Part shown: positions 36,366 to 46,342 of the stretch, piece by piece
Position numbering within the stretch: position 1 is the first letter of the stretch
Layout of the letters: every line of letters begins with the position of its first letter
Origin: CAJCIT01 sp963771305
GTDB taxonomy: Bacteria; Acidobacteriota; Terriglobia; Bryobacterales; Bryobacteraceae
Length of the DNA stretch: 64,000 nucleotides
NCBI GenBank assembly: GCA_963771305.1
Contig: CAVYTS010000021.1
Span: forward strand, 171,135 to 235,134
Direction: 5' to 3'
The notes under the pieces: model-generated
Databases searched by the model: none
What the model was told of the DNA's origin: nothing
The model's input: the letters and a program-made list of their open reading frames with translations, nothing else
Program-made: the position numbers and the translations under genes

Positions 36366-37344
36366 AATCGATTCCTGATCGATGCCGGACTGGCCGGCAA
36401 CCGCGGGGCGGCGGGCGCGGTTGGCAAAGCGCTCCAGCGCAATGGTGACAACCAGCAATACGCCGGTGAGAATGCCGGCCAGTTCCGCCGGCAGCGCGGC
36501 CAGTCGAAGCCCGTTCTGGAGAACAACGATAGCAGTGATCCCCAGCAAGCTGCCGGGAATTGTTCCCGACCCTCCAAAGATGGAGGTGCCGCCGAGCACA
36601 ACCGCCGTAATGGCAGTCAGTTCGTAGCCATTACCCGCGTCGGACTTCGCCTGCCCCAGATGGGCGACGTACACGATGGCCGCCACACTGGCTGCAAATC
36701 CCGAGAGTGCGTAGACGAGAAGCAAGCGCCGGGCGACAGGAATCGCAGCGTAGCGGGCGCCTTCGCCGGAGTAGCCGACGGCACGCAAGCGCTCGCCCAA
36801 CAACGGTACGGTGCTGCAAAGCAAAGTAGGCCACAACAGCGACGACGAGAAACACGGTCTGGGTGGGCACGATGCCGCCCAAATATCCTTGTCCCAAAAA
36901 CAGGAAACCGGCGGGAAAGCCAGAGTAATTACGAGCGCCACCCGTGAGACCCTCCGCAAGGCCTCGAAACAGCGAGTACGTTCCGAGCGTGACGATCAGC
37001 GGTGAGACCTTCAGCCGTGCGATGAGCGATCCGTTCAGCAAACCGCCTGTGATGCCAATCGACAACGCGGCGCCCGCGGCGGCAGGGATCGGCCAATGCG
37101 CGTCGTGCCAAAGCGCGCCGAAGCTGACCGCGCAGAGCCCCATCATGGATCCAACCGAGAGATCAATGCCGCCTGTGATGATAACCGGAGTCAGTGCGAG
37201 CGTGAGAAGCCCGATTTCGACGCCTAGCCGTATGCATTCGAAGAAGTTGGTGACAGAGAAGAAACTGGGGGCTGCCAGGCTGAGCAGCAGGACTTCGACC
37301 AGCAGCAGACTGCCGACGAATACCTCCTGTTTGGCGGCTTTCAT
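36362..37344 (-). pseudogene. rhaQ: Rhamnose-type ABC permease, frameshifted
   Basis: A membrane permease of the RbsC/RhaQ class. Frame one starts at 37344 and contains GGIDLSVGSMMG, then breaks at YFALQHRTVVGRAL. A one-base insertion near 36786 moves the rest (RAVGYSGEGARYAA, GGTSIFGGSGTIPGS) into another frame. That frame then runs on into rhaS without a stop. A different frame stops at 36362, overlapping the rhaS ATG as the other operon junctions do, so a second indel near the C-terminus is likely. The repaired protein would be about 325 residues with roughly ten membrane segments. Confidence 0.8.
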
Positions 37345-37351
37345 AGGCAGG

Positions 37352-38305
37352 CTACGCGTGCGCCGCCGCTTGCCTCGAGGCGCGGGCGGCCAGGGCGTCA
37401 AAGAGCACAGTCAGCAGAATGATCGCGCCCTGGATGGCCTTCTCCCAATAAGCGCTCAGTCCTAAAAACGTGAGCGCGGGGCCGATGCAACCCAAGAGAC
37501 AAACGCCATTGAACGTGCCGAATAAAGAACCGCGGCCGCCGGTAATGGGCGTGCCGCCCACCACCACCGCCGCAATCGCTTTCAGTTCGAGGCCGATGCC
37601 CGCGTTGGCCGGCACATCCGAAAAACGTACTGCGTTTAACATCGCGGCGAATCCGGAAAGCGCCCCCATCAGAAGGAACACGGCGAACAATACCCGCCGG
37701 GTAGGAATACCGGCCAGGTTGGCCGCGTCGCGGTCCGATCCCGTCGCGTAGATGGAGCGGAATGCCACTAGATGTTTGGATGCCCAGGCGAGCGCGGCGA
37801 ACACGGCGAGTGATCCGACGAGGATGACAGCTTGCCCGGAAGACTGGCCCAAACCGAACCACTGGAAGGTCGGCGGCAGACCTTCAACCCACGCGCCACC
37901 GGTGATCCAGCGCAAGGATTCGCGCCACACCACCATGGTGGCCAAGGTCACCACAATCGACGGTGCATTCACATAAGAGATCAGCGTGCCGTTTACAGCG
38001 CCGAAGATTGCCCCGGCTAGCACCGTACAAGGGATGACCAGCGCAATGGGAACCCCAACCTGGGCGAGCAGTCCCGCCACAACGCTGGCGACGGCGAAAA
38101 TGGAACCGACGGAGATATCAATCTGCCCGAGCACGATGACCAGGGTCATGCCGGCAGCAACCAACAGCACCGGGATGTTAGTGAGTGCGAGGTCGCGCAG
38201 ATTGGCGAAGCTAAAGAAAGCCGGTGCGACAACCGCCAGCACAATTAGGAAAAGAAGCAGCGCGATGACGCTTGCCGCCTGGCGGCCGAGACGCAATGAC
38301 TTCAC
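37352..38305 (-). CDS. rhaP: Rhamnose-type ABC transporter permease
   Basis: A 317-residue intact permease of the RbsC family with about ten membrane segments. LGQIDISVGSIFAV is the conserved cytoplasmic loop region and GGTPITGGRGSLFGT the C-terminal signature. It begins four bases inside the ATPase gene (ATGA) and ends 7 bases before rhaQ, which is broken. Together they would form the heteromeric channel for rhamnose or a similar deoxysugar. The substrate is inferred from the linked rhamnulose-phosphate aldolase. Confidence 0.9.
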   Translation of the reverse strand: MKSLRLGRQAASVIALLLFLIVLAVVAPAFFSFANLRDLALTNIPVLLVAAGMTLVIVLGQIDISVGSIFAVASVVAGLLAQVGVPIALVIPCTVLAGAIFGAVNGTLISYVNAPSIVVTLATMVVWRESLRWITGGAWVEGLPPTFQWFGLGQSSGQAVILVGSLAVFAALAWASKHLVAFRSIYATGSDRDAANLAGIPTRRVLFAVFLLMGALSGFAAMLNAVRFSDVPANAGIGLELKAIAAVVVGGTPITGGRGSLFGTFNGVCLLGCIGPALTFLGLSAYWEKAIQGAIILLTVLFDALAARASRQAAAHA

Positions 38306-39816
38306 GGGCCTCCTCCGATGGACGCCTCTTGATGTCCTAAGGCGAGTTCCATGACGTTGTGAGGATCAGCTTCCGAGCGCTCCAGGACGCCTGCAATTCG
38401 CCCCTTACACATGACGGCAATCCGATCGCTCATCCCTAGAATCTCCGGCAGCTCCGACGAGATCATGAGGATGGCGAGACCCTTCTCCGCGAGGTCGCCG
38501 ATCAGGTGATAGAGCTCCGCCTTTGCACCTACGTCAATGCCCTGGGTCGGTTCGTCGAGAATCAGGACCTTCGGATGAGTCAGCAGCCAGCGAGCCAGTG
38601 AAACTTTCTGTTGGTTTCCGCCGGAGAGGTTCTTGACGGGAACATCGATCGATGGCGTCTTGACGCCGAGACGTGTGCAGTAGTCCTGCGCGACTTCACG
38701 TTCTTTACGGAATTGTAAAAAGCCATTCGTCGAAATCGCTTTGAGGCTCGCCAACGTGGTGTTCTGACCCACCGCCATCTCCATCACCACGCCATGGCGA
38801 CGGCGATCTTCCGGCACGTAAGCGAGGCCGAGCGCCAACGCGTTGGCGGGAGATTCGATATGAACAAGCCGGCCGCCGATCCAGACTTCGCCCGAATCAG
38901 CAGGAGTCAATCCAAACAGCACTTCCGCGAACTGTGTGCGGCCTGAGCCAATCAGACCCGCCAGTCCTACAATCTCTCCGCAGCGCACTGTCAGGCTGAC
39001 ATCCTTCACGCCGGTCTGCTGGTGGCACAGATGCTTTATGTCAAGCGCGGTTTCGCCCAGTTGGATGTGGCGTTTCGGAAACACCAGATCCAGTTCGCGG
39101 CCCACCATCATGCGAATCAGCTCGTGCGTGGTGACGCCCGGCATGGGGCGTGTGTCGATGCTATTGCCGTCGCGGAGAACCGTAACGCGCCCGGCCAGCC
39201 GGAACAATTCCTCGAAGCGATGCGAGATATAGACAATGGCCACGCCGCGCGCCTTCAAGTCGTCTACGATCCGAAACAGATTCTCCGCATCCTGCTGGCC
39301 GAGCGAAGCAGTAGGCTCATCCATGATGAGGATCCGTGCATCGGCATCCAGCGCTTTGGCAAGTTCAACCAACTGCTGTTCCGGCGCAGTCAGCGAACTG
39401 ACCGGCGCCTCCGGAGAAATCTTCGCGCCGACGGTCTCGAGAAGCTTCCGAGCATGGCCGATCCGATCCGGCCACGAGATGCGCCGCCAGGGCTTGCCGG
39501 AGTCTTTGGCAATCGCAATATTCTCGGCCACGCTGAGGTGCGGAAATAAGGCAGGCTGCTGGTAAATGGCCGCGATCCCAAGCGCCCGCGCTTGAAGCGG
39601 GTCGTTGTGTTCAATCCGCTTTCCATCAAGGATGATTTCGCCACCGTCGGGTTGAATGGCGCCGGTCAGAACCTTGATAAGCGTCGACTTCCCTGCCCCG
39701 TTCTCGCCCACTAAGCCGTGCACTTCACCGGCACAGAGATCGAACGACACGCCCTTCAAAGCGCGCACTCCGCCGAAACTCTTCGTCACTTCGACCGCGC
39801 GAAGTAGGGGCGTCAC
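38302..39816 (-). CDS. rhaT: Rhamnose-type sugar ABC transporter ATPase
   Basis: A 504-residue protein with two tandem ATPase domains as in RbsA/MglA. The first has Walker A VGENGAGKST and Walker B LIMDEPTASL; the second has the degenerate loop GLIGSGRTQ, the signature LSGGNQQK and LILDEPTQGID. It starts with GTG at 39816, overlapping the aldolase stop (GTGA); longer in-frame codons upstream lie inside that gene. Cytoplasmic, energises RhaP/RhaQ. Intact, though its partner genes rhaQ and rhaS are frameshifted. Confidence 0.92.
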   Translation of the reverse strand: MTPLLRAVEVTKSFGGVRALKGVSFDLCAGEVHGLVGENGAGKSTLIKVLTGAIQPDGGEIILDGKRIEHNDPLQARALGIAAIYQQPALFPHLSVAENIAIAKDSGKPWRRISWPDRIGHARKLLETVGAKISPEAPVSSLTAPEQQLVELAKALDADARILIMDEPTASLGQQDAENLFRIVDDLKARGVAIVYISHRFEELFRLAGRVTVLRDGNSIDTRPMPGVTTHELIRMMVGRELDLVFPKRHIQLGETALDIKHLCHQQTGVKDVSLTVRCGEIVGLAGLIGSGRTQFAEVLFGLTPADSGEVWIGGRLVHIESPANALALGLAYVPEDRRRHGVVMEMAVGQNTTLASLKAISTNGFLQFRKEREVAQDYCTRLGVKTPSIDVPVKNLSGGNQQKVSLARWLLTHPKVLILDEPTQGIDVGAKAELYHLIGDLAEKGLAILMISSELPEILGMSDRIAVMCKGRIAGVLERSEADPHNVMELALGHQEASIGGGP

Positions 39817-42035
39817 CGGAGGAATGCTTCGGGGAGTCCACCGTCGACTGGGATCACGTGGCCGGAGGTCTTCGCGCTGGCATCGCTGGCGAGCCATACG
39901 ATGGCAGCCGCGCAGTCATCGGGATGGATCGGCACTTTGGTCAAAGTGCGCTGGGCGTAGAACATTGCTAGCTTATTGCGAAGCTCCTCGGTCGATTCCG
40001 ATTCGGCGAACTCGATATTGTACTTCGTGAGCGAGCTAATGACGCGATCCCGCGGGAACATTGTTGAGCCTGCGACAACTGTGGCCGGCGCAATACCGTT
40101 CACCCGAACCAGCGGCGCCAGGCCGACGGCCAGTTCGCGAATCAACTGATTCACAGCACTCTTGCTGACATCGTAGGCTTCGCTGCCGTGTTTGGGCACG
40201 ACGGCGTTGGCGGAGCTCGTAAAGACCATCACCGCAGGCAGATTCTGCTCTTTAAGAATCGCGCGGGATTCGTCGGCTAGAAAGTAGTTGCCGCTGATGT
40301 TGACGTTGAAGGTGGTACTCCAAAGATCGTCCGGCAGCCTGCCATTGCGGTCCGGTGTGCCGAAAATGGCCGCCGTATTAACGATGCCGTCGATGCCACC
40401 GAATTCAGCGATCACCGAGCGAAAGGCATCAGCGATGCTGGTGCGCAAGGTGATATCAAGCCCCACGGCGAGCGTCATGTCCTTAGCGGAGAGCTTTGCC
40501 GCTTCTGCGGCAACCGACTTCGCAGCTTCCAGGTCGCGGTCCGCAATCGCCACATGCGCCCCGCGCTGGGCGAGTTTGAGAGCAGTTGAGCGGCCAATTC
40601 CGCTTCCGCCGCCGACAATCACGATCACCTTGCGGCTGAACTCCTGCTCCGGCGGCATGCGTTGCAACTTCGCTTCTTCCAGCGCCCAGTATTCTATGCG
40701 GAACGCCTCCCTCGGCGGCAGCGCAACGTAGTTAAACAAGCTCTTGAAGTGCGCGGAGTCTTCCGGCCGCTTGGCCTGTGGCAAGGGATCTGGAACAGCG
40801 CCCGGCTCATCCAGCGCCGTCGCTCCCGCCATCACATGAATGGCGTTGATGAAGAACTCGCTGGTGATGCGGGCTTCTTTCTTGTTCTTGCCGAATGCGA
40901 ACAGGCCAAGGCCCGGAATGATGACGACTGAGGGATTCGCATCGCGCAACTTCGGGGAATCGGCTTCGGCGCACTGGTGATAGTAATTAGCGTATTCCTC
41001 GCGGTATTCCGCGGCGCCCGATTGGATCTTCTGCTTCAGGGCGGCAACATCTTCCGTCTGTGGGTTCCAGTCCACAAACAGAGGCTTGATACGGGTGCGC
41101 AGGAAATGATCCGGGCAACTGGTACCCATCTGGCTCAATGCGTGTCCGTGAACGGAATTCGCGAACTCCTGAGCGTCATCGGATTGGGCGTAATGTGCGA
41201 TGTTGCGCTTGGCCGTCGAAACGGCGCCCCGAAGGGCAGGAAGAATGGCGATGGCCGTGCCCTTAGGGTCTGCCACTGCCGAGAACTGTGGTCCGCCGAA
41301 GATCTTCTTTCCCTTTTGGTGATCGGCGACAAACTCTCCCATCTGATCAATCGTGATGATGCTGCTCAGATAGCACTCGCGCTGCGTCGCACCCCAGGTG
41401 AAAAGCCCGTGACTGCCCAGAATGATGCCGTCGCAGCCCGGGTTGCTCGCAACCGCGCCGCGCAGCATTAGCCCAAGTTCGAAGCCGGGCCGTTGCCATG
41501 GAAGCCAGACCAGCTTCCGACCGAATCGTTGATTGAACTCCGCCAGCTTGGCCTTTCCGTTGGCGCTGGCAGCGAGCGCGATGGCCCAATCCGGATGGAG
41601 ATGGTCGACGTGCGGGAAAGGGAGGAAGCCATGTAGAGGCGTGTCAATGGAGGCTGCCACTCGGCTTTCGCCAAACGCAGCGAGGGGATAGTAACCCACC
41701 ATCTCGTCCTCGTGCGCTTCACCTTTGTAGCGTGAAATCAGATTCTCCAGCTTGTCGAGATAAAGGAGGGCAAAACCCGCTTTGCCGATGGAGCCAAGGT
41801 CGCCACCACTGCCCTTCACAGCCAGTACCCGCACGGGCTTGCCGGTAAAGGGGTCTGCTAGATCGATCTTCGAGCTGGTGTTACCACCGGCAAAGTTCGT
41901 TATGCGTAGATCCGCGCCCAGCAGATTGGAGCGATAACGCAGAAGGTCGAGGGCGTCGCCTTCAATCGCTTTCGCGGCGGTAGCGTCCCAGAGGTTTTTC
42001 AGGAAGCGCAGTTCAAAACCGGAGCTAACGGGCAT
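39813..42035 (-). CDS. rhaEW: Bifunctional rhamnulose-1-phosphate aldolase / short-chain dehydrogenase
   Basis: A 740-residue two-domain enzyme. The N-terminal ~430 residues form a class II aldolase/epimerase-like domain: FAGGNTSSKID near the start and PHVDHLHPDWAIAL with metal histidines, then GSHGLFTWG. The C-terminal ~270 residues are a short-chain dehydrogenase with IVGGGSGIGRSTAL, NTAAIFG and a YDVSKSAVNQ catalytic Tyr-Lys. The fusion splits rhamnulose-1-phosphate and handles the released lactaldehyde. It is first in the operon with the sugar transporter; no rhamnose isomerase or kinase is in the window. Confidence 0.93.
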   Translation of the reverse strand: MPVSSGFELRFLKNLWDATAAKAIEGDALDLLRYRSNLLGADLRITNFAGGNTSSKIDLADPFTGKPVRVLAVKGSGGDLGSIGKAGFALLYLDKLENLISRYKGEAHEDEMVGYYPLAAFGESRVAASIDTPLHGFLPFPHVDHLHPDWAIALAASANGKAKLAEFNQRFGRKLVWLPWQRPGFELGLMLRGAVASNPGCDGIILGSHGLFTWGATQRECYLSSIITIDQMGEFVADHQKGKKIFGGPQFSAVADPKGTAIAILPALRGAVSTAKRNIAHYAQSDDAQEFANSVHGHALSQMGTSCPDHFLRTRIKPLFVDWNPQTEDVAALKQKIQSGAAEYREEYANYYHQCAEADSPKLRDANPSVVIIPGLGLFAFGKNKKEARITSEFFINAIHVMAGATALDEPGAVPDPLPQAKRPEDSAHFKSLFNYVALPPREAFRIEYWALEEAKLQRMPPEQEFSRKVIVIVGGGSGIGRSTALKLAQRGAHVAIADRDLEAAKSVAAEAAKLSAKDMTLAVGLDITLRTSIADAFRSVIAEFGGIDGIVNTAAIFGTPDRNGRLPDDLWSTTFNVNISGNYFLADESRAILKEQNLPAVMVFTSSANAVVPKHGSEAYDVSKSAVNQLIRELAVGLAPLVRVNGIAPATVVAGSTMFPRDRVISSLTKYNIEFAESESTEELRNKLAMFYAQRTLTKVPIHPDDCAAAIVWLASDASAKTSGHVIPVDGGLPEAFLR

Positions 42036-42138
42036 AAATCCTCAATTCGGAAATCCAAGCCACATTCTATCCGGCCAGGAAGTGACTGGGAAATTCCAGA
42101 GGTGTGACGCATCCCCGTTTTTCGCTAACGTAGAGAAT

Positions 42139-43119
42139 GTGGACCGTCGCGAAGCAATGGGCATGCTGGCTGGAATGGCTGCTCTCTCCGCGCATTCAAC
42201 CGTCAAAGGCGCGGAGAATGGAATGATTTACCGAACTCTTGGCAAGACTGGCGTAAAGGTCTCGGCGATTGGCCTGGGCGGGCACCACATCGGGCGGCCC
42301 AAAGACCCGACCGTGGGAATCAAGCTTGTCCGCACCGCGCTCGACGGTGGCATGAACTTCCTCGACAACTGCTGGGATTACAACGGCGGCGAAAGCGAAG
42401 TTCGAATGGGTGAAGCCCTGCGCGATGGCTATCGCGAGAAGGCTTTCTTGATGACGAAGTTCGACGGCCGCACCAAGCAGGCGGCATCGCAGCAGATTGA
42501 TGAGTCCCTGAAGCGCCTGCAGACCGACCGCATCGACCTGATGCAGTTTCACGAAAACATACGGCTGGAGGATCCCGACCGCTTCTTCGCACCCAATGGC
42601 GCGCTGGAGGCCTGCCTGGACGCCCAGAAGGCCGGCAAAATCCGCTTCATCGGATTTACTGGCCACAAGGATCCGAGCGTTCACATACGCATGCTGGAGT
42701 TGGCAGCCGCTCACAACTTTCATTTTGATGCCTGCCAGATGCCTCTGAACCCAATGGATGCGCAGTTCCGCAGCTTTCAGAAAGAGGTGGTACCGAAGCT
42801 GGTGGAACAGGGCATCGCCGTGCTCGGGATGAAGTCCATGGGGGATGGGCTCCTGCTGAAAAGCGGGACCGTGACCCCGGCGGAGTGCCTCACCTATGCG
42901 TTGAGCCTTCCCACCTCGGTGGTGATCACTGGCTGCGAGAGCCTGGAAAGGCTGAACCAGGCTTTTGAAGTCGCGAGGACCTTCAAGCCCATGGACGCAC
43001 AGCAGATGGCTGCCCTGTTAGCCAAGACCAGGGAAGCAGCTTTGAGCGGCAAGTTCGAGCTCTTCAAAACCAGCAGCATGTTCGACGGTACCGCGCACAA
43101 TCCGCAGTGGCTGGGGTGA
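42139..43119 (+). CDS. Aldo/keto reductase
   Basis: An oxidoreductase of about 326 residues beginning VDRREAMGMLAGMAALSAHS, which looks like a short export (Tat-like without an obvious twin-Arg-Arg-x-Phe) segment. The barrel has YRTLGKTGVKVSAIGLGG, DNCWDYNGGESEVRMGEAL with the catalytic Asp/Tyr, MTKFDGR with Lys and QFHENI with His. The GTG at 42139 is the likely start; an ATG at 42154 and a longer frame to 42082 are alternatives. It is divergent from the rhamnose operon with about 100 bases between. Substrate unknown; a role in deoxysugar or aldehyde reduction is only suggested by the neighbour. Confidence 0.85.
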   Translation: MDRREAMGMLAGMAALSAHSTVKGAENGMIYRTLGKTGVKVSAIGLGGHHIGRPKDPTVGIKLVRTALDGGMNFLDNCWDYNGGESEVRMGEALRDGYREKAFLMTKFDGRTKQAASQQIDESLKRLQTDRIDLMQFHENIRLEDPDRFFAPNGALEACLDAQKAGKIRFIGFTGHKDPSVHIRMLELAAAHNFHFDACQMPLNPMDAQFRSFQKEVVPKLVEQGIAVLGMKSMGDGLLLKSGTVTPAECLTYALSLPTSVVITGCESLERLNQAFEVARTFKPMDAQQMAALLAKTREAALSGKFELFKTSSMFDGTAHNPQWLG

Positions 43120-43137
43120 CGTGGGCGCCCTCGCCCG

Positions 43138-43159
43138 CGCTGGATGCCCACATCCGGCC
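43138..43159. repeat. Dispersed repeat family B, short copy
   Basis: GCGCTGGATGCCCACATCCGGC, the hairpin core of family B with compensating changes on both arms (GGATG and CATCC), in the gap between the aldo/keto reductase and ackA. Confidence 0.6.
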
Positions 43160-43251
43160 GTACCAGAGCTGGCAAAGCCGGAGCTCGGCTATTGCTCAGC
43201 ATTTGTAATTTGTAATTAATGCGCCGGCTGTGGTGGACAATGGTACAGCCC

Positions 43252-44496
43252 ATGAATGTTCTTGTGTTAAACGCCGGCAGTTCGAGTCTCAAATTCCAAA
43301 TAATTGCAACCGACCTCGACCGCATCAAGCAGCAGACAGACCAGCGGCTGTGCCGCGGACAGGTGGAGCGAATTGGCGGAGAAGCCATCGTTACCGTGCA
43401 GAGCCACGACGGCCCGCGTCAAAAATTCACGGCAGCCATTCGCGACGTCGCTGCCGCTATCGACTACGTGCTCCGCTGGCTGGCCACGGACCAGTCAGGC
43501 ATCCCTGAAATCCGCAATCTCGGCGACATTCACGCCGTCGGTCATCGCGTGGTACACGGCGGCGAGCTATTCCACGAGTCTGCCATCATCGATGACCAAG
43601 TGCTAAAGGGAATTGAAGACTGCATCGATCTCGCTCCGCTTCACAACCCGAACAACGTCAAGGGCATTCGCGCGATATGGGACATAATCGGCCGCAAGAC
43701 GCCCCAGGTGGCGGTGTTCGATACCGCATTCTACTCGTCCCTCACGGAACGCGCGTACCTCTACGCCGTCCCCTATCATCTGTATCGCCGACACCGGATC
43801 CGCCGCTACGGCTTTCATGGCACATCGCACCGCTACGTGGCCTACCGCTATCGAGCGATCAATCAACTGACACGTGAGCAGACCCACTTAATTACGCTGC
43901 ACCTCGGCAACGGCTGCTCGGCGACCGGAATTCGCGGCGGCTCGCCGGTGGACACCTCCATGGGCATGACGCCCCTGGAGGGCCTCGTGATGGGGACTCG
44001 CTCGGGCGACCTTGATCCCTCCATCGTTAATTTGATCGCCATCAAGGAAGGTCTTTCGCCTCAGGAGGTGGAGACGCTTCTGAATACTCAATCCGGACTG
44101 CTGGGTGTCTCCGGGCTCACCAACGACATGAAGGTGCTCGAAGACGAACTAAAGAAGGAGGACGACCGCCGGGTACGCCTGGCCATTGACGTCTTTTGTT
44201 ATCGCGCCCGGAAGTACATCGGCGCCCTGCTGGCGTGTGCGGGCGGCGCCGACGCCGTAGTCTTCACCGGCGGGATTGGTGAGAACTCATCCGCCGTGCG
44301 AGCGCGTATCTGCGAAGGGATGCAGTGGACTGGTCTCACGCTGGATGAGGAACGAAACCGGCAGACCGTGGGACGCGAAGGGCAGATCAGCACAGCCGAC
44401 TCCAAACTTCACGCCTGGGTCATCCCAACTGATGAAGAGCTACTCATCGCGCGGGACACCGCCCGCTGCATTCTGGGTGAGCCGCACCCTTCGTGA
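43252..44496 (+). CDS. ackA: Acetate kinase
   Basis: Interconverts acetyl phosphate plus ADP with acetate plus ATP, giving substrate-level ATP or acetate activation. 414 residues from the ATG at 43252. MNVLVLNAGSSSLKFQ is the N-terminal nucleotide motif, with GHRVVHGGELF, RYGFHGTSH, HLGNGCSATGI, the PLEGLVMGTRSGDLDPS block and FTGGIGENS, all diagnostic. The longer frame from 43219 has no family match. No phosphotransacetylase gene is adjacent. It is a single gene with an AT-rich 50-base stretch upstream containing repeated ATTTGTAA. Confidence 0.96.
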   Translation: MNVLVLNAGSSSLKFQIIATDLDRIKQQTDQRLCRGQVERIGGEAIVTVQSHDGPRQKFTAAIRDVAAAIDYVLRWLATDQSGIPEIRNLGDIHAVGHRVVHGGELFHESAIIDDQVLKGIEDCIDLAPLHNPNNVKGIRAIWDIIGRKTPQVAVFDTAFYSSLTERAYLYAVPYHLYRRHRIRRYGFHGTSHRYVAYRYRAINQLTREQTHLITLHLGNGCSATGIRGGSPVDTSMGMTPLEGLVMGTRSGDLDPSIVNLIAIKEGLSPQEVETLLNTQSGLLGVSGLTNDMKVLEDELKKEDDRRVRLAIDVFCYRARKYIGALLACAGGADAVVFTGGIGENSSAVRARICEGMQWTGLTLDEERNRQTVGREGQISTADSKLHAWVIPTDEELLIARDTARCILGEPHPS

Positions 44497-44526
44497 TTAA
44501 TAGCCGCTTAGACGCTTCACTTGTTC

Positions 44527-46317
44527 TTATTGAGGTGTAGTGGTAGCAGGCGTATCGTCGTCTAGCTCGCCGCAAGTCACCGGGTCACAGGGGAACACGA
44601 CTGCTTTGCCAACCACGGTTGCTGGTGGGCCTTGAGACTCTCTGGTCAGGTGAAGCATAAACGGGGTCACCTGCAAGGGCAGTTTCTCCCGAGCGGTCTG
44701 CAGAGGAACCTTGCGGGTTTTGGCGAGCAGCAACTGGTCGTTCCATGGATCCATCTTGATGCGTGATCCAAGCGGCAAGGCCGCGGTCTGCGCCGTGTCG
44801 CCCGGCCGTAACTCCGGAGCCGTTTCCATCAGGGCGGATAGACGCTCCTCCTTCCCATGCTCGACCAGACGGTCTGCCAACAGCGGCCGAACCAGTTGCG
44901 GCAGGGTGTTGGCTCGGGCCGCGAGCTCACGAAGGAACAGTCCTGCCTGCGGAAGCTGACCTTTATATGGAGATTTCTGCAGCAGCTCTATCGCTCGCTC
45001 GTCGGCGGCCGTCTCTTCGTGCATGGTTCGGGAGAGCTTCACTTTCTTCAACGTCGCGTCGTCCTCAAACAGAAGCCGGTCCGAGAACGAATACTTCGTG
45101 TCGATTTTGTGGCCGAGCAGTATGTGCGCCACTTCGTGAGAGATCACTGCGGCAAGGCAAGCCTCGTCGGGAAGCACATCGAGAAGCCCGCGACTGATCA
45201 GGATCGTGTGGCCAACCGAAACGGATTCCAGGGGAGTCGTTAACAAGACACGAATTCGTATCGGGGGATCAACAGTTATATTGTTCGTTACTTCCAGGTT
45301 GTTAAGTACCGTATCCAAAACTTTGTCGACCTCACTCGGCGGCGAAACCAGCCCCGCTTCCTGGAGCCGGCCAACGACGTTATTCTCCGCTTGCCGTTCC
45401 CATAGGCGCGAGGCTCCCACCGGAGACGTGTCTAAGGCGGTCTCACTCTCATCGCGAACCGCGTTGTCCCCATCGACTGTGAGGTTGGTGAACTCGCTTG
45501 ACTGATCGGCCTTTGTTTGATAACCCCAGAATCGAACTTGCCCCTTGAATCGAAACTTCTTAAAAGGCACAGCTCCCTTCAGCTGGTTCTCCTCCGAATA
45601 CGCGTACGCGGGTACCCACTGGTTTGGTCCACAATTCACACGCCAGGAATCGAAGTGAACAAACTGACCACCTTGAGGCCTATTGGTGTACGTTCCATCA
45701 AATCGCACAATATGATCGTCTTGATCTTCGATCCATACCCGTCCAATAAAGCGACCGAAACCCGTGCCACTCCGTGGTTTGACGTCTAAGACAAGGCATC
45801 GAACGTCACCCAGAAACTCCCGCCTCACGTAGGAGAACTCGTAATGCCGCCGATCGAACGAATTCGAATCGATAATCGCCATTTGAATCCAACCGCGTGG
45901 ACTCATGCTCACGGAGAAAACCTTGAACGCATCGCGGAAACGTTTGGCAAAGCCCGGCGCAGGAATATATGAGTCGTTCGTCACGCCGTGGCTCAAATCC
46001 ATCCTGCCCAGAAAATAATGGTCCGTGACCGGAGTCTCACCCAGTTCGTCGTCCTTTCGGAGCTCCTGAATATAAGCTTCTGTGACAGGCCTGAGACCTT
46101 TTAGCGTCTTCATGAGCTGAGCTTCGTTCGCGATTGCCTGGTCGAGCGCTGCGTCCCAAGGCTGTGGTGCCTGCACTTGCGGCCCCGGAGGCGGATTGTC
46201 CGTCGGGCGCGCCATTGCCTGGAGCGGGAGGCCAAAAAGTGCTACCCAGCACGCCGGCACGCTGGTCAGTGCGAAGCATGACGCCTTAATGAGGTGTCGG
46301 TAATTCTCTGCTTTCAT
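44527..46317 (-). CDS. Exported M48-family zinc metalloprotease
   Basis: A 596-residue protein with a signal peptide (about residues 15-37). The first ~330 residues are a non-catalytic extracytoplasmic region; the protease core follows, with VGHTILISRGLLDVLPDEACLAAVISHEVAHILLGH supplying the HEVAH zinc motif and HEETAADERAIELL the third glutamate ligand. Cys near the C-terminus (FPCDPVTCGEL) may form a disulfide. Compared with HtpX or BepA the N-terminal part is unusual. It follows the TonB-like gene by 25 bases on the same strand. Function unknown; M48 enzymes act in envelope quality control. Confidence 0.85.
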   Translation of the reverse strand: MKAENYRHLIKASCFALTSVPACWVALFGLPLQAMARPTDNPPPGPQVQAPQPWDAALDQAIANEAQLMKTLKGLRPVTEAYIQELRKDDELGETPVTDHYFLGRMDLSHGVTNDSYIPAPGFAKRFRDAFKVFSVSMSPRGWIQMAIIDSNSFDRRHYEFSYVRREFLGDVRCLVLDVKPRSGTGFGRFIGRVWIEDQDDHIVRFDGTYTNRPQGGQFVHFDSWRVNCGPNQWVPAYAYSEENQLKGAVPFKKFRFKGQVRFWGYQTKADQSSEFTNLTVDGDNAVRDESETALDTSPVGASRLWERQAENNVVGRLQEAGLVSPPSEVDKVLDTVLNNLEVTNNITVDPPIRIRVLLTTPLESVSVGHTILISRGLLDVLPDEACLAAVISHEVAHILLGHKIDTKYSFSDRLLFEDDATLKKVKLSRTMHEETAADERAIELLQKSPYKGQLPQAGLFLRELAARANTLPQLVRPLLADRLVEHGKEERLSALMETAPELRPGDTAQTAALPLGSRIKMDPWNDQLLLAKTRKVPLQTAREKLPLQVTPFMLHLTRESQGPPATVVGKAVVFPCDPVTCGELDDDTPATTTPQ

Positions 46318-46342
46318 AATTGCCCCTAAGCTGGAAATCCGT

